Positions 15,538 to 23,347 of a stretch of DNA of 58,915 nucleotides are shown piece by piece. A model generated the notes under the pieces. The model made no database searches and was not told the DNA's origin. It was given only the letters and a program-made list of their open reading frames with translations. Origin of the DNA: Actinomycetes bacterium (lineage in GTDB: Bacteria; Actinomycetota; Acidimicrobiia; Acidimicrobiales; JAAEMS01); NCBI GenBank assembly GCA_024225275.1, contig JAAEMS010000005.1, positions 1-58,915 on the forward strand, read 5' to 3'. Each line of letters opens with the position of its first letter. The stretch's first letter is position 1. The translations under genes and the position numbers were made by a program.

Positions 15538-17060
15538 ACATGAGCCGACGAATTGGCATCGATGTCGGGGGCACCAACACCGATGCCGCCCTCGTCGAGG
15601 GATCCGAAGTGGTGGCCGCCACCAAGGCCACGACCACCGACGACGTCCTCGGCGGCATCACCGCGGCCCTGGCCGGTGTTCCCCACGCCGACGTCGCCGC
15701 GGTTGTCATCGGCACCACTCATTTCACCAACGCCGTAGTTCAACGCCGGGCCCTGAACCGGGTCGGGTTCCTTCGGCTCGGTCTCCCTGCCGGGCAGACA
15801 GTGCGGCCGCTCTGTGACTGGCCAACCGATCTAGCAGCCGAGGTTCACGGAGCCACCGCCCTGGTCGAGGGTGGCACCGAGTTCGACGGCCGCCCCTTCA
15901 TGCCTCTGGACGAGACCGCGGTCGAAGAGGCGGCGCGCCGCTTCGGCGATGACGGGATCGACTCGATCGTGGTGACCGGCTCATTCTCCCCGGTCGACTC
16001 CGGGCCCGAGGAACGGGCCGCTGAGATCGTGGAGTCGGTGCTCCCCGACGCCGCGATCACCCTGTCGAGTCGGCTCGGCCGGCTGGGTCTGCTCGAACGG
16101 GAGAACGCGGCCGGCCTCAACGCCTGCCTGATCCACCTGGCCCGCCACACCATCGAGGCGTTCGGCGCGGCCCTCACCCAGGCCGGATTCGGTCCGGACA
16201 CCCGCCTGTACCTCACCCAGAACGACGGCACTCTGCTGAGCATCGACGAGGCCCGGTCCTACCCGGTGCTGACCTTCGCCTCCGGTCCCACCAACTCGAT
16301 GAGAGGCGCGGCGCGGTTGGCCGGTGTCACCGACGGAATCGTCGTCGATGTCGGGGGGACAACCGCCGACTTCGGGGCCCTGGTGGCGGGCTATCCCCGC
16401 CAGGCCAACGCGGCCGTCGACGTCGGCGGGGTCCGCACCCTGTTCCGACTCCCCGACCTCGAATCGATCGGCCTGGGCGGTGGCAGCATCGTGGGCACCG
16501 ATCCCCTGTCGATCGGACCTGACAGCGTGGGCCAACACCTCGTGTCGCGGGCCCGCTCCTTCGGTGGTGACACCCTGACCCTGACCGACGCAGCCGTCTC
16601 TTCGGGCCGGTTGACCATCGCGGGAGCCGATCCGGTGGGCGACGGCCCCGACCCCCACACCGTGCTCGACCGGGCGGCCGCCATGATCGCCGACGGCGCC
16701 GACCGGATGAAGTTGAGTGGGGCGGACACACCCTTGGTGGCGGTGGGCGGTGGAGCCTTCGCTGTTCCTGATTCGGTGCCCGGCTTCGAACCGGTCGTCC
16801 GGCCACCCCACGCCGGCGTGGCCAACGCGGTTGGGGCGGCCCTGGCCCAGGTGAGCGGCGAGGTCGACCGGGTGTTCCGCGACCTCGGCCACGACGGGGC
16901 CATCGCCGAGGCCACCCGCATCGCGGTCGAGAGGGCCGAGACCGCGGGGGCTGTCCCCGGTAGTGCTGAGCCGATCGAGGTCGAGGATCTTCCCCTCGCC
17001 TACCTCCCCGGCGATGCCCGTCGGGTGAGGGTGCGCGTCATCGGCCGCCTCGGTTCCTGA
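15534..17060 (+). CDS. Hydantoinase/oxoprolinase N-terminal family protein (HyuA-like)
   Basis: 508 residues of the hydantoinase-A/oxoprolinase superfamily, an actin-like ATPase fold. Phosphate-1-type motif IGIDVGGTNTDAALV at the N-terminus, IGTTHFTNAVVQR, the second phosphate loop GIVVDVGGTTADFGAL near 270 and GLGGGSIVGTDPLSIGPDSVG. Known relatives open hydantoins or 5-oxoproline with ATP, usually with an HyuB subunit; here no HyuB is present and DUF917 takes the partner place. Two in-frame ATGs (15534 and 15540) are possible starts. The substrate is unknown. Confidence 0.88.
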   Translation: MNMSRRIGIDVGGTNTDAALVEGSEVVAATKATTTDDVLGGITAALAGVPHADVAAVVIGTTHFTNAVVQRRALNRVGFLRLGLPAGQTVRPLCDWPTDLAAEVHGATALVEGGTEFDGRPFMPLDETAVEEAARRFGDDGIDSIVVTGSFSPVDSGPEERAAEIVESVLPDAAITLSSRLGRLGLLERENAAGLNACLIHLARHTIEAFGAALTQAGFGPDTRLYLTQNDGTLLSIDEARSYPVLTFASGPTNSMRGAARLAGVTDGIVVDVGGTTADFGALVAGYPRQANAAVDVGGVRTLFRLPDLESIGLGGGSIVGTDPLSIGPDSVGQHLVSRARSFGGDTLTLTDAAVSSGRLTIAGADPVGDGPDPHTVLDRAAAMIADGADRMKLSGADTPLVAVGGGAFAVPDSVPGFEPVVRPPHAGVANAVGAALAQVSGEVDRVFRDLGHDGAIAEATRIAVERAETAGAVPGSAEPIEVEDLPLAYLPGDARRVRVRVIGRLGS

Positions 17061-17105
17061 GCGGCCTACCGCCCCTGGTGGGAGTCCGCCACCGAGGCAG
17101 GTCGA

Positions 17106-17957
17106 CTAGCCGCCCCAGCGCATGAGGCCTTCCTGGCCACAGGTGGCGACCACGGCACCGTCGACTGTGACCAGACGGCCCCCGGCCAGGCCCCGGGCTG
17201 ACCCCGTCGCCTCGACCCACTGGTCATAGAGCAGCCACTGGTCGGCCCGTTCGGCGCGGTGGAACCACATGGCGTGGTCGAGACTGGTGCCGGTGAGCCG
17301 GGCATCCTGCCAGCGGTAGCCGTGGGGCAGCATCACGTGATCCACCAGGGTGCTGTCAGCCAGGTAGGCCAGACCAGCAGCGTGGAGGACGGGATCGTCG
17401 GGTAGGTCCTCGTCGATCCGCATCCACATGCGCTGATTGTCGAGCACCGGCTCACCCTCGGGCGCGGTGGGCGGGTTGATGTACCGGATGTCCATCGGCC
17501 GGCCCTCGCCCTCCCACCGATCTGTCTCGAGGGTGCGCAGCTCGTGGCTGAAGTGGTTGTAGGTGAGGGTGACCGACTCGGGGGGTGGCTCATCGAGCGG
17601 TTTGGGCATCGGGAACTCGAAGCCGGCCTCGGGGACATGGAACGAGATCAGAGCGAAGAAGCACTCGCGATCACCTTGGCGGGCCCGCACCGAACGCTGA
17701 CTGAACGACCGTCCATCTCGGAGATGCTCGACCTGGAGGACCGTCGGCTCATCGACGTCACCGGCCGACAGGAAGTAGCCGTGCAGGGAATGGGGGGCCC
17801 GGTCCCCACCCACCGTCCGGCCGGCCGCCATCAGGGAATGGGCCAGGAACTGACCCCCGAAGACCCTCTCCCCTCCCTCGGGGGCGGCGGGGCCGAGGAA
17901 CGAATCGGCTCCACTCCCTTCGTCCAGTTGCATCAGGGTCTCGAACACACCAGCCAT
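17106..17957 (-). CDS. Acyl-CoA thioesterase II (TesB-type)
   Basis: 283 residues with both hotdog halves of TesB. Motifs: FGGQFLAHSLMAAGRTV near 35, HSLHGYFLSAGDVDEP near 57, DGRSFSQRSVRARQGDRECF, and in the second half YLADSTLVDHVMLPHG and TGTSLDHAMWFHRAERADQWLLYD. The catalytic Asp region (LADSTL), Thr/Ser (GTSLDHAMWFH) and the product-release Gln-like part are all there. It hydrolyses acyl-CoAs to free CoA. It diverges from the oxidoreductase relic at 18011 with a 53-bp gap. Confidence 0.92.
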   Translation of the reverse strand: MAGVFETLMQLDEGSGADSFLGPAAPEGGERVFGGQFLAHSLMAAGRTVGGDRAPHSLHGYFLSAGDVDEPTVLQVEHLRDGRSFSQRSVRARQGDRECFFALISFHVPEAGFEFPMPKPLDEPPPESVTLTYNHFSHELRTLETDRWEGEGRPMDIRYINPPTAPEGEPVLDNQRMWMRIDEDLPDDPVLHAAGLAYLADSTLVDHVMLPHGYRWQDARLTGTSLDHAMWFHRAERADQWLLYDQWVEATGSARGLAGGRLVTVDGAVVATCGQEGLMRWGG

Positions 17958-18010
17958 GGTCTGCCATTCAACTCGATCGCCAGCGCTCGGGTGGGGGTAG
18001 GGTCCGGCTC

Positions 18011-18608
18011 ATGAGAGCCGCTGTGTACTACGAGACCGGGGGGCCCGAGGTATTCCGCCACGAAGACGTCCCCGACCCCGAGCTGACTGCCAGCGGCGTG
18101 CTGGTCGAGATGGGAGCGGTGGGGATCCAGGGTGGTGACCTACTGCACCGCCAGGGTGGGGTCATGGCCAGCACCCCCCACGTCGTCGGCTACCAGGCAG
18201 CCGGCACGATCGTCGCCGTGGGGGAGAGCGTCACCAATCTCACCGAAGGCCAGAAGGTGGTGGCCACCATGGGGTTCGGGTCCCACGCCTCGCTGCTCAG
18301 CGTCCCGGCCGCGGCCTGCTACGCGGTGCCCGACGAACTATCGGTCGAGGAGGCCGCCGGTATCCCCATCGAGTTCGGTACCGCCCACGACTGTCTCTTC
18401 GAGTTCGGTGATCTGGAGGCCGGCGAGATGGTGCTCATCCAGGCCGGAGCCGGCGGGGTCGGCCTGGTGGTCGACCCGGTAGGGGGCCCTGATCGAGCGG
18501 GTCGTCATCGACACCACCTTCCCGCTGGCCGAAGCCACCCAGGCCCATCAATACATCGAGAGCCGTCAGGCCTTCGGTCGGGTGCTGCTGGTCCCCGGTG
18601 ATGACTGA
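18011..18608 (+). pseudogene. Quinone oxidoreductase (zinc-less MDR family) pseudogene with deleted Rossmann core
   Basis: The N-terminal GroES-like domain is intact (MRAAVYYETGGPEVFRHEDV, VGYQAAGTIVAVGESV, PIEFGTAHDCLFEFGDL) up to the cofactor loop QAGAGGVG near residue 153. The frame then jumps directly to LVVDPVGG, which in full-length relatives lies about 60 residues further on. After that the C-terminal end appears in the +2 frame: GALIERVVIDTTFPLAEAT, YIESRQAFGRVLLVPGDD, ending at 18608. About 130 residues of a usual 320 are gone in two separate deletions, the second shifting frame. The tail overlaps the HAD gene start at 18601. An assembly error is a less likely alternative. Confidence 0.85.
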
Positions 18609-19251
18609 GCCGCTGCAAGCCGCCCTTTTCGACTTCGCCGGGGTCATGACCGAGCCCTTCCTTGGCCGCTCGGGGCGTGACCAGGCACCCCAGACCGAAG
18701 CCGAGCGCCAGATGCGGAAGGGCTTGTGGGAGCTACTGAGCGGGGTCACGTTCGGCGCCTCGGACGACCATCCATGGCACCGGCTCGAGACCGGACGCAT
18801 GGAGTTGGCCGAGTTCGTGGCCTGGGTTGACGAACAGGTTCCCGGCGGCGGCGCCCGCTTCGACCCTCAGCAGGGCGAGATCCCCCTCTCCCATCTGCCC
18901 ATGCGCACTGCTTTGATCGACGAGGTCCGCCGCCTTCGTGAGGCGGGTGTGCGAACCGCGCTCGTCACCAACAATGTCCGCGAGTGGCGTCCGGTCTGGA
19001 GCTCCAGGCTCCCCCTCGACGAACTGTTCGACACGGTTGTCGACTCGTCCGAGGTGGGTCACCGTAAACCGGAGGCCGAGATCTACGAGCTGACCCTCGG
19101 GCGGCTCGAGGTCACGGCCGATCGCGCCGTGTTCCTCGATGACATGACGGCCAACGTCGAGGGGGCCCGGGCGGTCGGTCTGCACGCCATCCACGTCGAG
19201 GAGGACACCGATGCCGTGATCGCCGAGCTGCGCACCCTGACCGGGCGATGA
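18601..19251 (+). CDS. HAD family hydrolase (epoxide-hydrolase-N-like)
   Basis: 216 residues. The N-terminal nucleophile motif is LFDFAGVMTEPF, where the residue two after Asp is Ala rather than Asp, as in soluble-epoxide-hydrolase N-terminal and ACAD10-type HAD proteins that carry Gly or Ala there. Motif II is TALVTNNVREW, the Lys motif is SSEVGHRKPEAEIYELTL, and motif IV is AVFLDDMTANVEGARAVG. Its role is unknown, phosphatase or degenerate. An in-frame GTG at 18598 directly precedes the ATG. Its stop overlaps the DDAH gene start (ATGA). Confidence 0.85.
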   Translation: MTEPLQAALFDFAGVMTEPFLGRSGRDQAPQTEAERQMRKGLWELLSGVTFGASDDHPWHRLETGRMELAEFVAWVDEQVPGGGARFDPQQGEIPLSHLPMRTALIDEVRRLREAGVRTALVTNNVREWRPVWSSRLPLDELFDTVVDSSEVGHRKPEAEIYELTLGRLEVTADRAVFLDDMTANVEGARAVGLHAIHVEEDTDAVIAELRTLTGR

Positions 19252-20033
19252 GCCCCGTCGACACCAGGGTGGGGCGGGCCTTGGTCCGACGGCCGAGCCC
19301 CCGACTGGCGGACGGGATCGTCACCCACATCGAACGCCGGCCGGTTGATGCCCAGCGGGCTCTCACCCAGTGGGAGGCCTACGTCCAAGCCTTGTCCGAC
19401 GCCGGATGGGCGATCACCGAGGTCGATCCGGCCGACGACTGCCCCGACAGCGTGTTCATCGAGGACGCCGTCGTCGTGTTCGGTGACCTGGCGGTGGTGT
19501 GCCGACCGGGGGCCGAGGAGAGGCGGGGCGAGCTGGCCGGGGCCCGAGCAGCCGCCGAAGCGGCCGGTCTGACCGTGGCCACAATCGGGGCAGCCGGCAC
19601 CCTCGACGGTGGCGACGTCCTGAAGGTCGGCTCCACCGTCTACGTGGGACAGGGGGGCCGCACCAACACCGTGGGAACCAACCAGCTGGCCGACCTACTC
19701 CGGCCGCGGGGCCTGACCGTGGTGGGGGTGCCCCTGAGGCGGGTTCTCCACCTCAAGTCGGCTGTCACCGCCCTGCCCGATGGCACGGTCATCGGTTACC
19801 AACCCTTGCTCGACGACACGTCGATCTTCCCCAACTTCCTGGCCGTTCCCGAAGAACAGGGCGCCCACGTCGTCTTGATCGGAGGTAGCCGGGTGCTGAT
19901 GGCCGCCGGATGTCCGGCCACCGAGGACCTCCTGGGAGACCGCGGCCTCGAGCCGGTAGCCGTCAACATCGCCGAGTTCGAGAAGCTCGAGGGTTGTGTC
20001 ACCTGCTTGTCAGTCCGGATCCGCTCCCACTGA
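19248..20033 (+). CDS. Dimethylarginine dimethylaminohydrolase-type amidinohydrolase
   Basis: 261 residues of the guanidino-group-modifying (amidinotransferase) superfamily. DSVFIEDAVVVFGDLAVV is the DDAH-type N-terminal motif, LDGGDVLKVG follows, the catalytic His lies in VLHLKSAVTALPDG, and the catalytic Cys is most likely C253 in EGCVTCLSVRI at the end. DDAH splits methylated arginines to citrulline and methylamine; close relatives act on other guanidines. No arginine genes are adjacent. It is coupled to the HAD gene by ATGA and converges on the nitronate monooxygenase gene with only 12 bp between stops. Confidence 0.9.
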   Translation: MSPVDTRVGRALVRRPSPRLADGIVTHIERRPVDAQRALTQWEAYVQALSDAGWAITEVDPADDCPDSVFIEDAVVVFGDLAVVCRPGAEERRGELAGARAAAEAAGLTVATIGAAGTLDGGDVLKVGSTVYVGQGGRTNTVGTNQLADLLRPRGLTVVGVPLRRVLHLKSAVTALPDGTVIGYQPLLDDTSIFPNFLAVPEEQGAHVVLIGGSRVLMAAGCPATEDLLGDRGLEPVAVNIAEFEKLEGCVTCLSVRIRSH

Positions 20034-20045
20034 CCCCTCGCCGGG

Positions 20046-21176
20046 TCAGCCCATCTCGCCCATGCGGTCGTTCAGCGCGGTGACCGTGTCGACGAACTCC
20101 TCGACGATGTCCATGACCACCCGGCCGGCCGGACGGACCGAATCGGCCTGGCCCACGACCTGGCCCACGAAGTACTGGGACAGCTGGGCCGCCCCGTCCG
20201 ACGCGTGGGCGTAGTTGCGGATGCGGGCCTGGGGGCGGGCCACCAGCTGGGACTGGACTGGCATGGGCAACGGGTCGGGGGTGTCGCCCCGTTCCCATTC
20301 CTGGGTCCACGCCGATTTGAGCATGCGGGCCGGCTTGCCGGTCATGCTGCGCGAGCGGGTCGTGTCCGACGAGGTGGCGGCCACGAACTTGTCCTTGATG
20401 GTGGGCACGACCTCGGACTCCTCGGTGGTGAGCCACACCGATCCGCACCACACCCCTTCGGCCCCGAGCGCCATCGCCGCCGCCATCTGGCGACCCCGGC
20501 CGATGCCTCCCGCGGCCAGGACGGGAACCGGCGCCACGGCATCGACAACCTCGGGCACGAGCACCATCGACGCCACATCGCCCGTGTGGCCGCCGGCTTC
20601 GTAGCCCTGGGCGATGATGATGTCGGCTCCCGCCGCCGCGTGACGCACCGCGTGCGACTTCTTCCCGGCCAACGCCGCCACCTTCACCCCTCGCTCGTGG
20701 GCCCGCTCGACCAGCTCGGGCCCCGGCGGGCCCAGGGCGTTGGCAATAAGGGCGATGTCGTGGGCCAGCGCGATGTCGACCAGAGGCATGGTCCGGTTGT
20801 GGGTGAACGACAGTCCGGTGGTGGTGGGCTTGTCGGGCCGGGGGGGCAGGTCGGGTACCTCGTACCGCTCCATGATGTCGTCCATGAACGCCTGGTGCTC
20901 ATCGGGGATGAGGGCCTCGGTGCGCTGGCGGTCGAGCCCACCATCTTCCTGACCGAGGTACTTCAGCGGGATCACCAGGTCGACGCCGTACGGCTTCCCG
21001 CCGGTTTCCTCCTCGATCCAGGCCAGGTCGATCTCGAGCGCTTCGGGGCTGTGACCCACCCCTCCCAGTACCCCCAGGCCTCCCGCCTTCGTCACCGCAG
21101 CCACGACGTCACGGCAGTGGGTGAAGGCCAGGATCGGGAACTCGATGCCCAACATCTCACAGATCTGATTCGCCAT
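20046..21176 (-). CDS. Nitronate monooxygenase family flavoprotein
   Basis: 376 residues, TIM-barrel FMN enzyme of the 2-nitropropane dioxygenase/nitronate monooxygenase family. Motifs: CEMLGIEFPILAFTHCRDVVAAVTKAGGLGVLGG at the start, AAGADIIIAQGYEAGGHTGDV (catalytic-site His in EAGGH), VPVLAAGGIGRGRQMAAAMALGAEGVWCGSVWL (phosphate binding), then a C-terminal helical part. It oxidises nitronates such as propionate-3-nitronate, or acts on related small acids. ATG at 21176; it diverges from the SDR gene at 21283. Confidence 0.9.
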   Translation of the reverse strand: MANQICEMLGIEFPILAFTHCRDVVAAVTKAGGLGVLGGVGHSPEALEIDLAWIEEETGGKPYGVDLVIPLKYLGQEDGGLDRQRTEALIPDEHQAFMDDIMERYEVPDLPPRPDKPTTTGLSFTHNRTMPLVDIALAHDIALIANALGPPGPELVERAHERGVKVAALAGKKSHAVRHAAAGADIIIAQGYEAGGHTGDVASMVLVPEVVDAVAPVPVLAAGGIGRGRQMAAAMALGAEGVWCGSVWLTTEESEVVPTIKDKFVAATSSDTTRSRSMTGKPARMLKSAWTQEWERGDTPDPLPMPVQSQLVARPQARIRNYAHASDGAAQLSQYFVGQVVGQADSVRPAGRVVMDIVEEFVDTVTALNDRMGEMG

Positions 21177-21282
21177 GGCCCGATCCTTGCAGCCTCAGGG
21201 GCTCGGCGCATTCGAGCGGGAACCGGGCGGGCGGTATGGTCGAACCTGTTCAACCCCCTGGTTATCGAGAGGACCACAACCA

Positions 21283-22062
21283 ATGCCCCGTATCGATCTC
21301 AACGGAGCGTCCGCCATCGTCACCGGCGGCGCCTCCGGCATCGGCGAGGCCAGCGCCCGCCAACTGGCCGACCTCGGCGCCCGCTGTGTCATCGCAGACC
21401 TGAACGAGGAGCGCGGCAAGCAGATCGCCAGCGAGACCGGCGGCCTCTTCGTGAAGTGTGATGTCTCCAGCGAGGAGGACGGCGCCGCCGCTGTCGCGGC
21501 CGCCTCCGAGATGGGCCCCCTCCGGGCCCTGGTGAACTCAGCCGGGCTCGGCCGGGCCGGCCGTACGGTCGACCGCAACAACGAGCCGATGCCCCAGGCC
21601 GACTTCGACTTCGTCATCCGCATCAACCTGCTCGGTTCGTTCAACATGCTCCGGCAGTCGGCGGCCGCCATGGCCAAGACCGACCCCATGGACGACGACG
21701 GCCAGCGTGGCGCCATCGTCAACATGGCTTCGGTGGCGGCCTTCGACGGCCAGATCGGCCAGGCTGCGTACTCGGCCTCGAAGGGTGGCATCGTCGGGAT
21801 GACCCTGCCGATCGCCCGCGACCTCTCGGCGGTCGGTATCCGGGTGAACACCATCGCCCCCGGACTCATCGACACCCCGATCTACGGCGAGGGTGAGGCC
21901 TCCGACCAGTTCAAGGCCCACCTGGGCCAGAGCGTGCTCTTCCCCAAGCGCCTCGGCTACGGCGAGGAGCTGGCCTTCATGGTGCTCGACCTCATCACCA
22001 ACCCGTACATGAACGGCGAGACCATCCGCGTCGATGGCGGAATCCGGATGCCGCCGAAGTGA
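21283..22062 (+). CDS. SDR family oxidoreductase (3-hydroxyacyl-CoA dehydrogenase type II-like)
   Basis: 259 residues. VTGGASGIGEASARQLADLGARCVIADL at the N-terminus gives NAD(H) preference through the Asp after the second strand. Also present: NSAGLGRAG, the catalytic Ser in NMASVAAFDGQIGQAAYSASKGG with Tyr and Lys, and NTIAPGLIDTPIYG. The Cys/Asp-rich strand VKCDVSSEED and the overall layout resemble HSD10-type 3-hydroxyacyl-CoA dehydrogenases, which suits the acyl-CoA context. The ATG at 21283 follows GAGAGGA. A strong hairpin at 22100 ends the gene. Confidence 0.9.
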   Translation: MPRIDLNGASAIVTGGASGIGEASARQLADLGARCVIADLNEERGKQIASETGGLFVKCDVSSEEDGAAAVAAASEMGPLRALVNSAGLGRAGRTVDRNNEPMPQADFDFVIRINLLGSFNMLRQSAAAMAKTDPMDDDGQRGAIVNMASVAAFDGQIGQAAYSASKGGIVGMTLPIARDLSAVGIRVNTIAPGLIDTPIYGEGEASDQFKAHLGQSVLFPKRLGYGEELAFMVLDLITNPYMNGETIRVDGGIRMPPK

Positions 22063-22099
22063 TGACCCCCTGAGTCGATTCGACTCCGACTTCGAGACC

Positions 22100-22125
22100 G
22101 GGGGCGGTTCCGCGGAGCCGCCCCC
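22100..22125. terminator. Bidirectional hairpin terminator between convergent genes
   Basis: Arms GGGGGCGG (22100-22107) and CCGCCCCC (22118-22125) pair perfectly over 8 bp around a 10-base loop, followed by ATTTC on the plus strand. It lies 38 bp after the SDR stop and 16 bp from the lipoprotein gene stop on the other strand, the expected place for a shared terminator. Confidence 0.75.
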
Positions 22126-22140
22126 ATTTCGCGCCCGGGC

Positions 22141-23292
22141 TCAGTCGGCGACGAGCTCGGCAAAGAATGTCGCGGCGGCGCCGGTTCGGTCCTCGAGATC
22201 GCCATCGGGCGGGTCGATCGTGATGCTGTCGTCGAGCTCGAAGACCGACAAGGTTTCGATCACATTGACCGAGTCGGCGAACATCCGCTGAGTGTCAGCG
22301 AGCTCCCCCGCACTCAGGCCGATGTCGAGGCCCGAGTCCGGATCGAACGCGGCCTCGTAGATCCCTGACATGTCGGTCGTCATCCCGATCGAGGAGATAG
22401 CGCCGTCGTCGGTGATCGTGATCACCACCTCGGTAGGAGTCGCCTCGTAGAAGTGCTGGTAGAAGCCGGCCAGCTCATCGACCGAGAGCCTGATCGTTGG
22501 GGCAATGCCAACCGCGAGGCCCCGCGACAAGGACACAACGTCTCCGCCCATGGCCCGGACCACGTCTCCGTAGCTGGCCTGGGCTCGGAAGACCCCTGGG
22601 TCCTCAGGATCCTCGGTGACCGCGCCGAGCCGGCTGGGGAGTTGTTCGGCCATCTGCACCGGATCGAGGGCAGACGACCCGATCAGGGCCTCGACCAACT
22701 CTTGGCCCCCCAGGCCGCCGAGAGCCTCCAGATCGATGAAACCCACTCCCGGAGCGTAAGGCCCGAGATCCTGGCCGGGGTTGAGGTCGGCGATCGGCTG
22801 GTAGCCAGTCGCGTCGATGACCATACGGTCCCTGCTCACCCATATCTCGAGATGGGTCGCATCGACCTTGGCCGCAATATCCGGCAACCCAGCCACGAGC
22901 GGGGCGAGCACCGGGCCCATGTCGACGAAGAAGTACGAGTCGCCATCGGCGTTGACCTCGAGGATCGAGGTGGGACGTGACGAATCGAGCTCCTGGGTCT
23001 GGTCGATGCCGAGCACCGCAATCTCGAGGACCTGCCCCGCGGATGTGGCGACCCGGTAGGGGCGCCCCTGCTCCAGCGCGGCGAACGCAGCCGCGACCCG
23101 CGCTGAGGCGCCGGATGTGTTCTGCAGTGGCTCACCAAGGGTCGTCGTCGGAGCTGGGGGGACCGTGGTCGTGCTGCTCGCCACGATCCGCTCGCTGGTC
23201 TCGGCGGCTGACCCACAACCGGTGACCAGAAGCACCAAGACCCCGACCAGGGCGACCAACACCCGCGCGGGTACTCGCTTCGACAGCTCCAT
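22141..23292 (-). CDS. Lipoprotein of unknown function
   Basis: 383 residues. The N-terminus has two basic residues, a hydrophobic stretch and a lipobox ending VTGC at residue 26, so it should be a lipidated, surface-anchored protein. A Ser/Thr/Pro-rich linker follows (ASSTTTVPPAPTTT), then a large domain with repeated strand-loop patterns (VLEIAVLGIDQTQEL, LEIWVSRDRMVIDATGY) that recall LppX/LprG-type or other actinobacterial ligand-binding lipoproteins; I cannot name the family. Convergent with the SDR gene across the 22100 hairpin. Confidence 0.75.
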   Translation of the reverse strand: MELSKRVPARVLVALVGVLVLLVTGCGSAAETSERIVASSTTTVPPAPTTTLGEPLQNTSGASARVAAAFAALEQGRPYRVATSAGQVLEIAVLGIDQTQELDSSRPTSILEVNADGDSYFFVDMGPVLAPLVAGLPDIAAKVDATHLEIWVSRDRMVIDATGYQPIADLNPGQDLGPYAPGVGFIDLEALGGLGGQELVEALIGSSALDPVQMAEQLPSRLGAVTEDPEDPGVFRAQASYGDVVRAMGGDVVSLSRGLAVGIAPTIRLSVDELAGFYQHFYEATPTEVVITITDDGAISSIGMTTDMSGIYEAAFDPDSGLDIGLSAGELADTQRMFADSVNVIETLSVFELDDSITIDPPDGDLEDRTGAAATFFAELVAD

Positions 23293-23347
23293 GTTGTCGA
23301 AGATACAGGGAGACCCGCGATCCTCGCATGGGCTGATCGGCCCAGGT

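Noticed and set aside
17077..17093. GGTGG/CCACC hairpin between hyuA-like and tesB-like genes
   Set aside because: Only five pairs, no T-run; too weak to list as a terminator.
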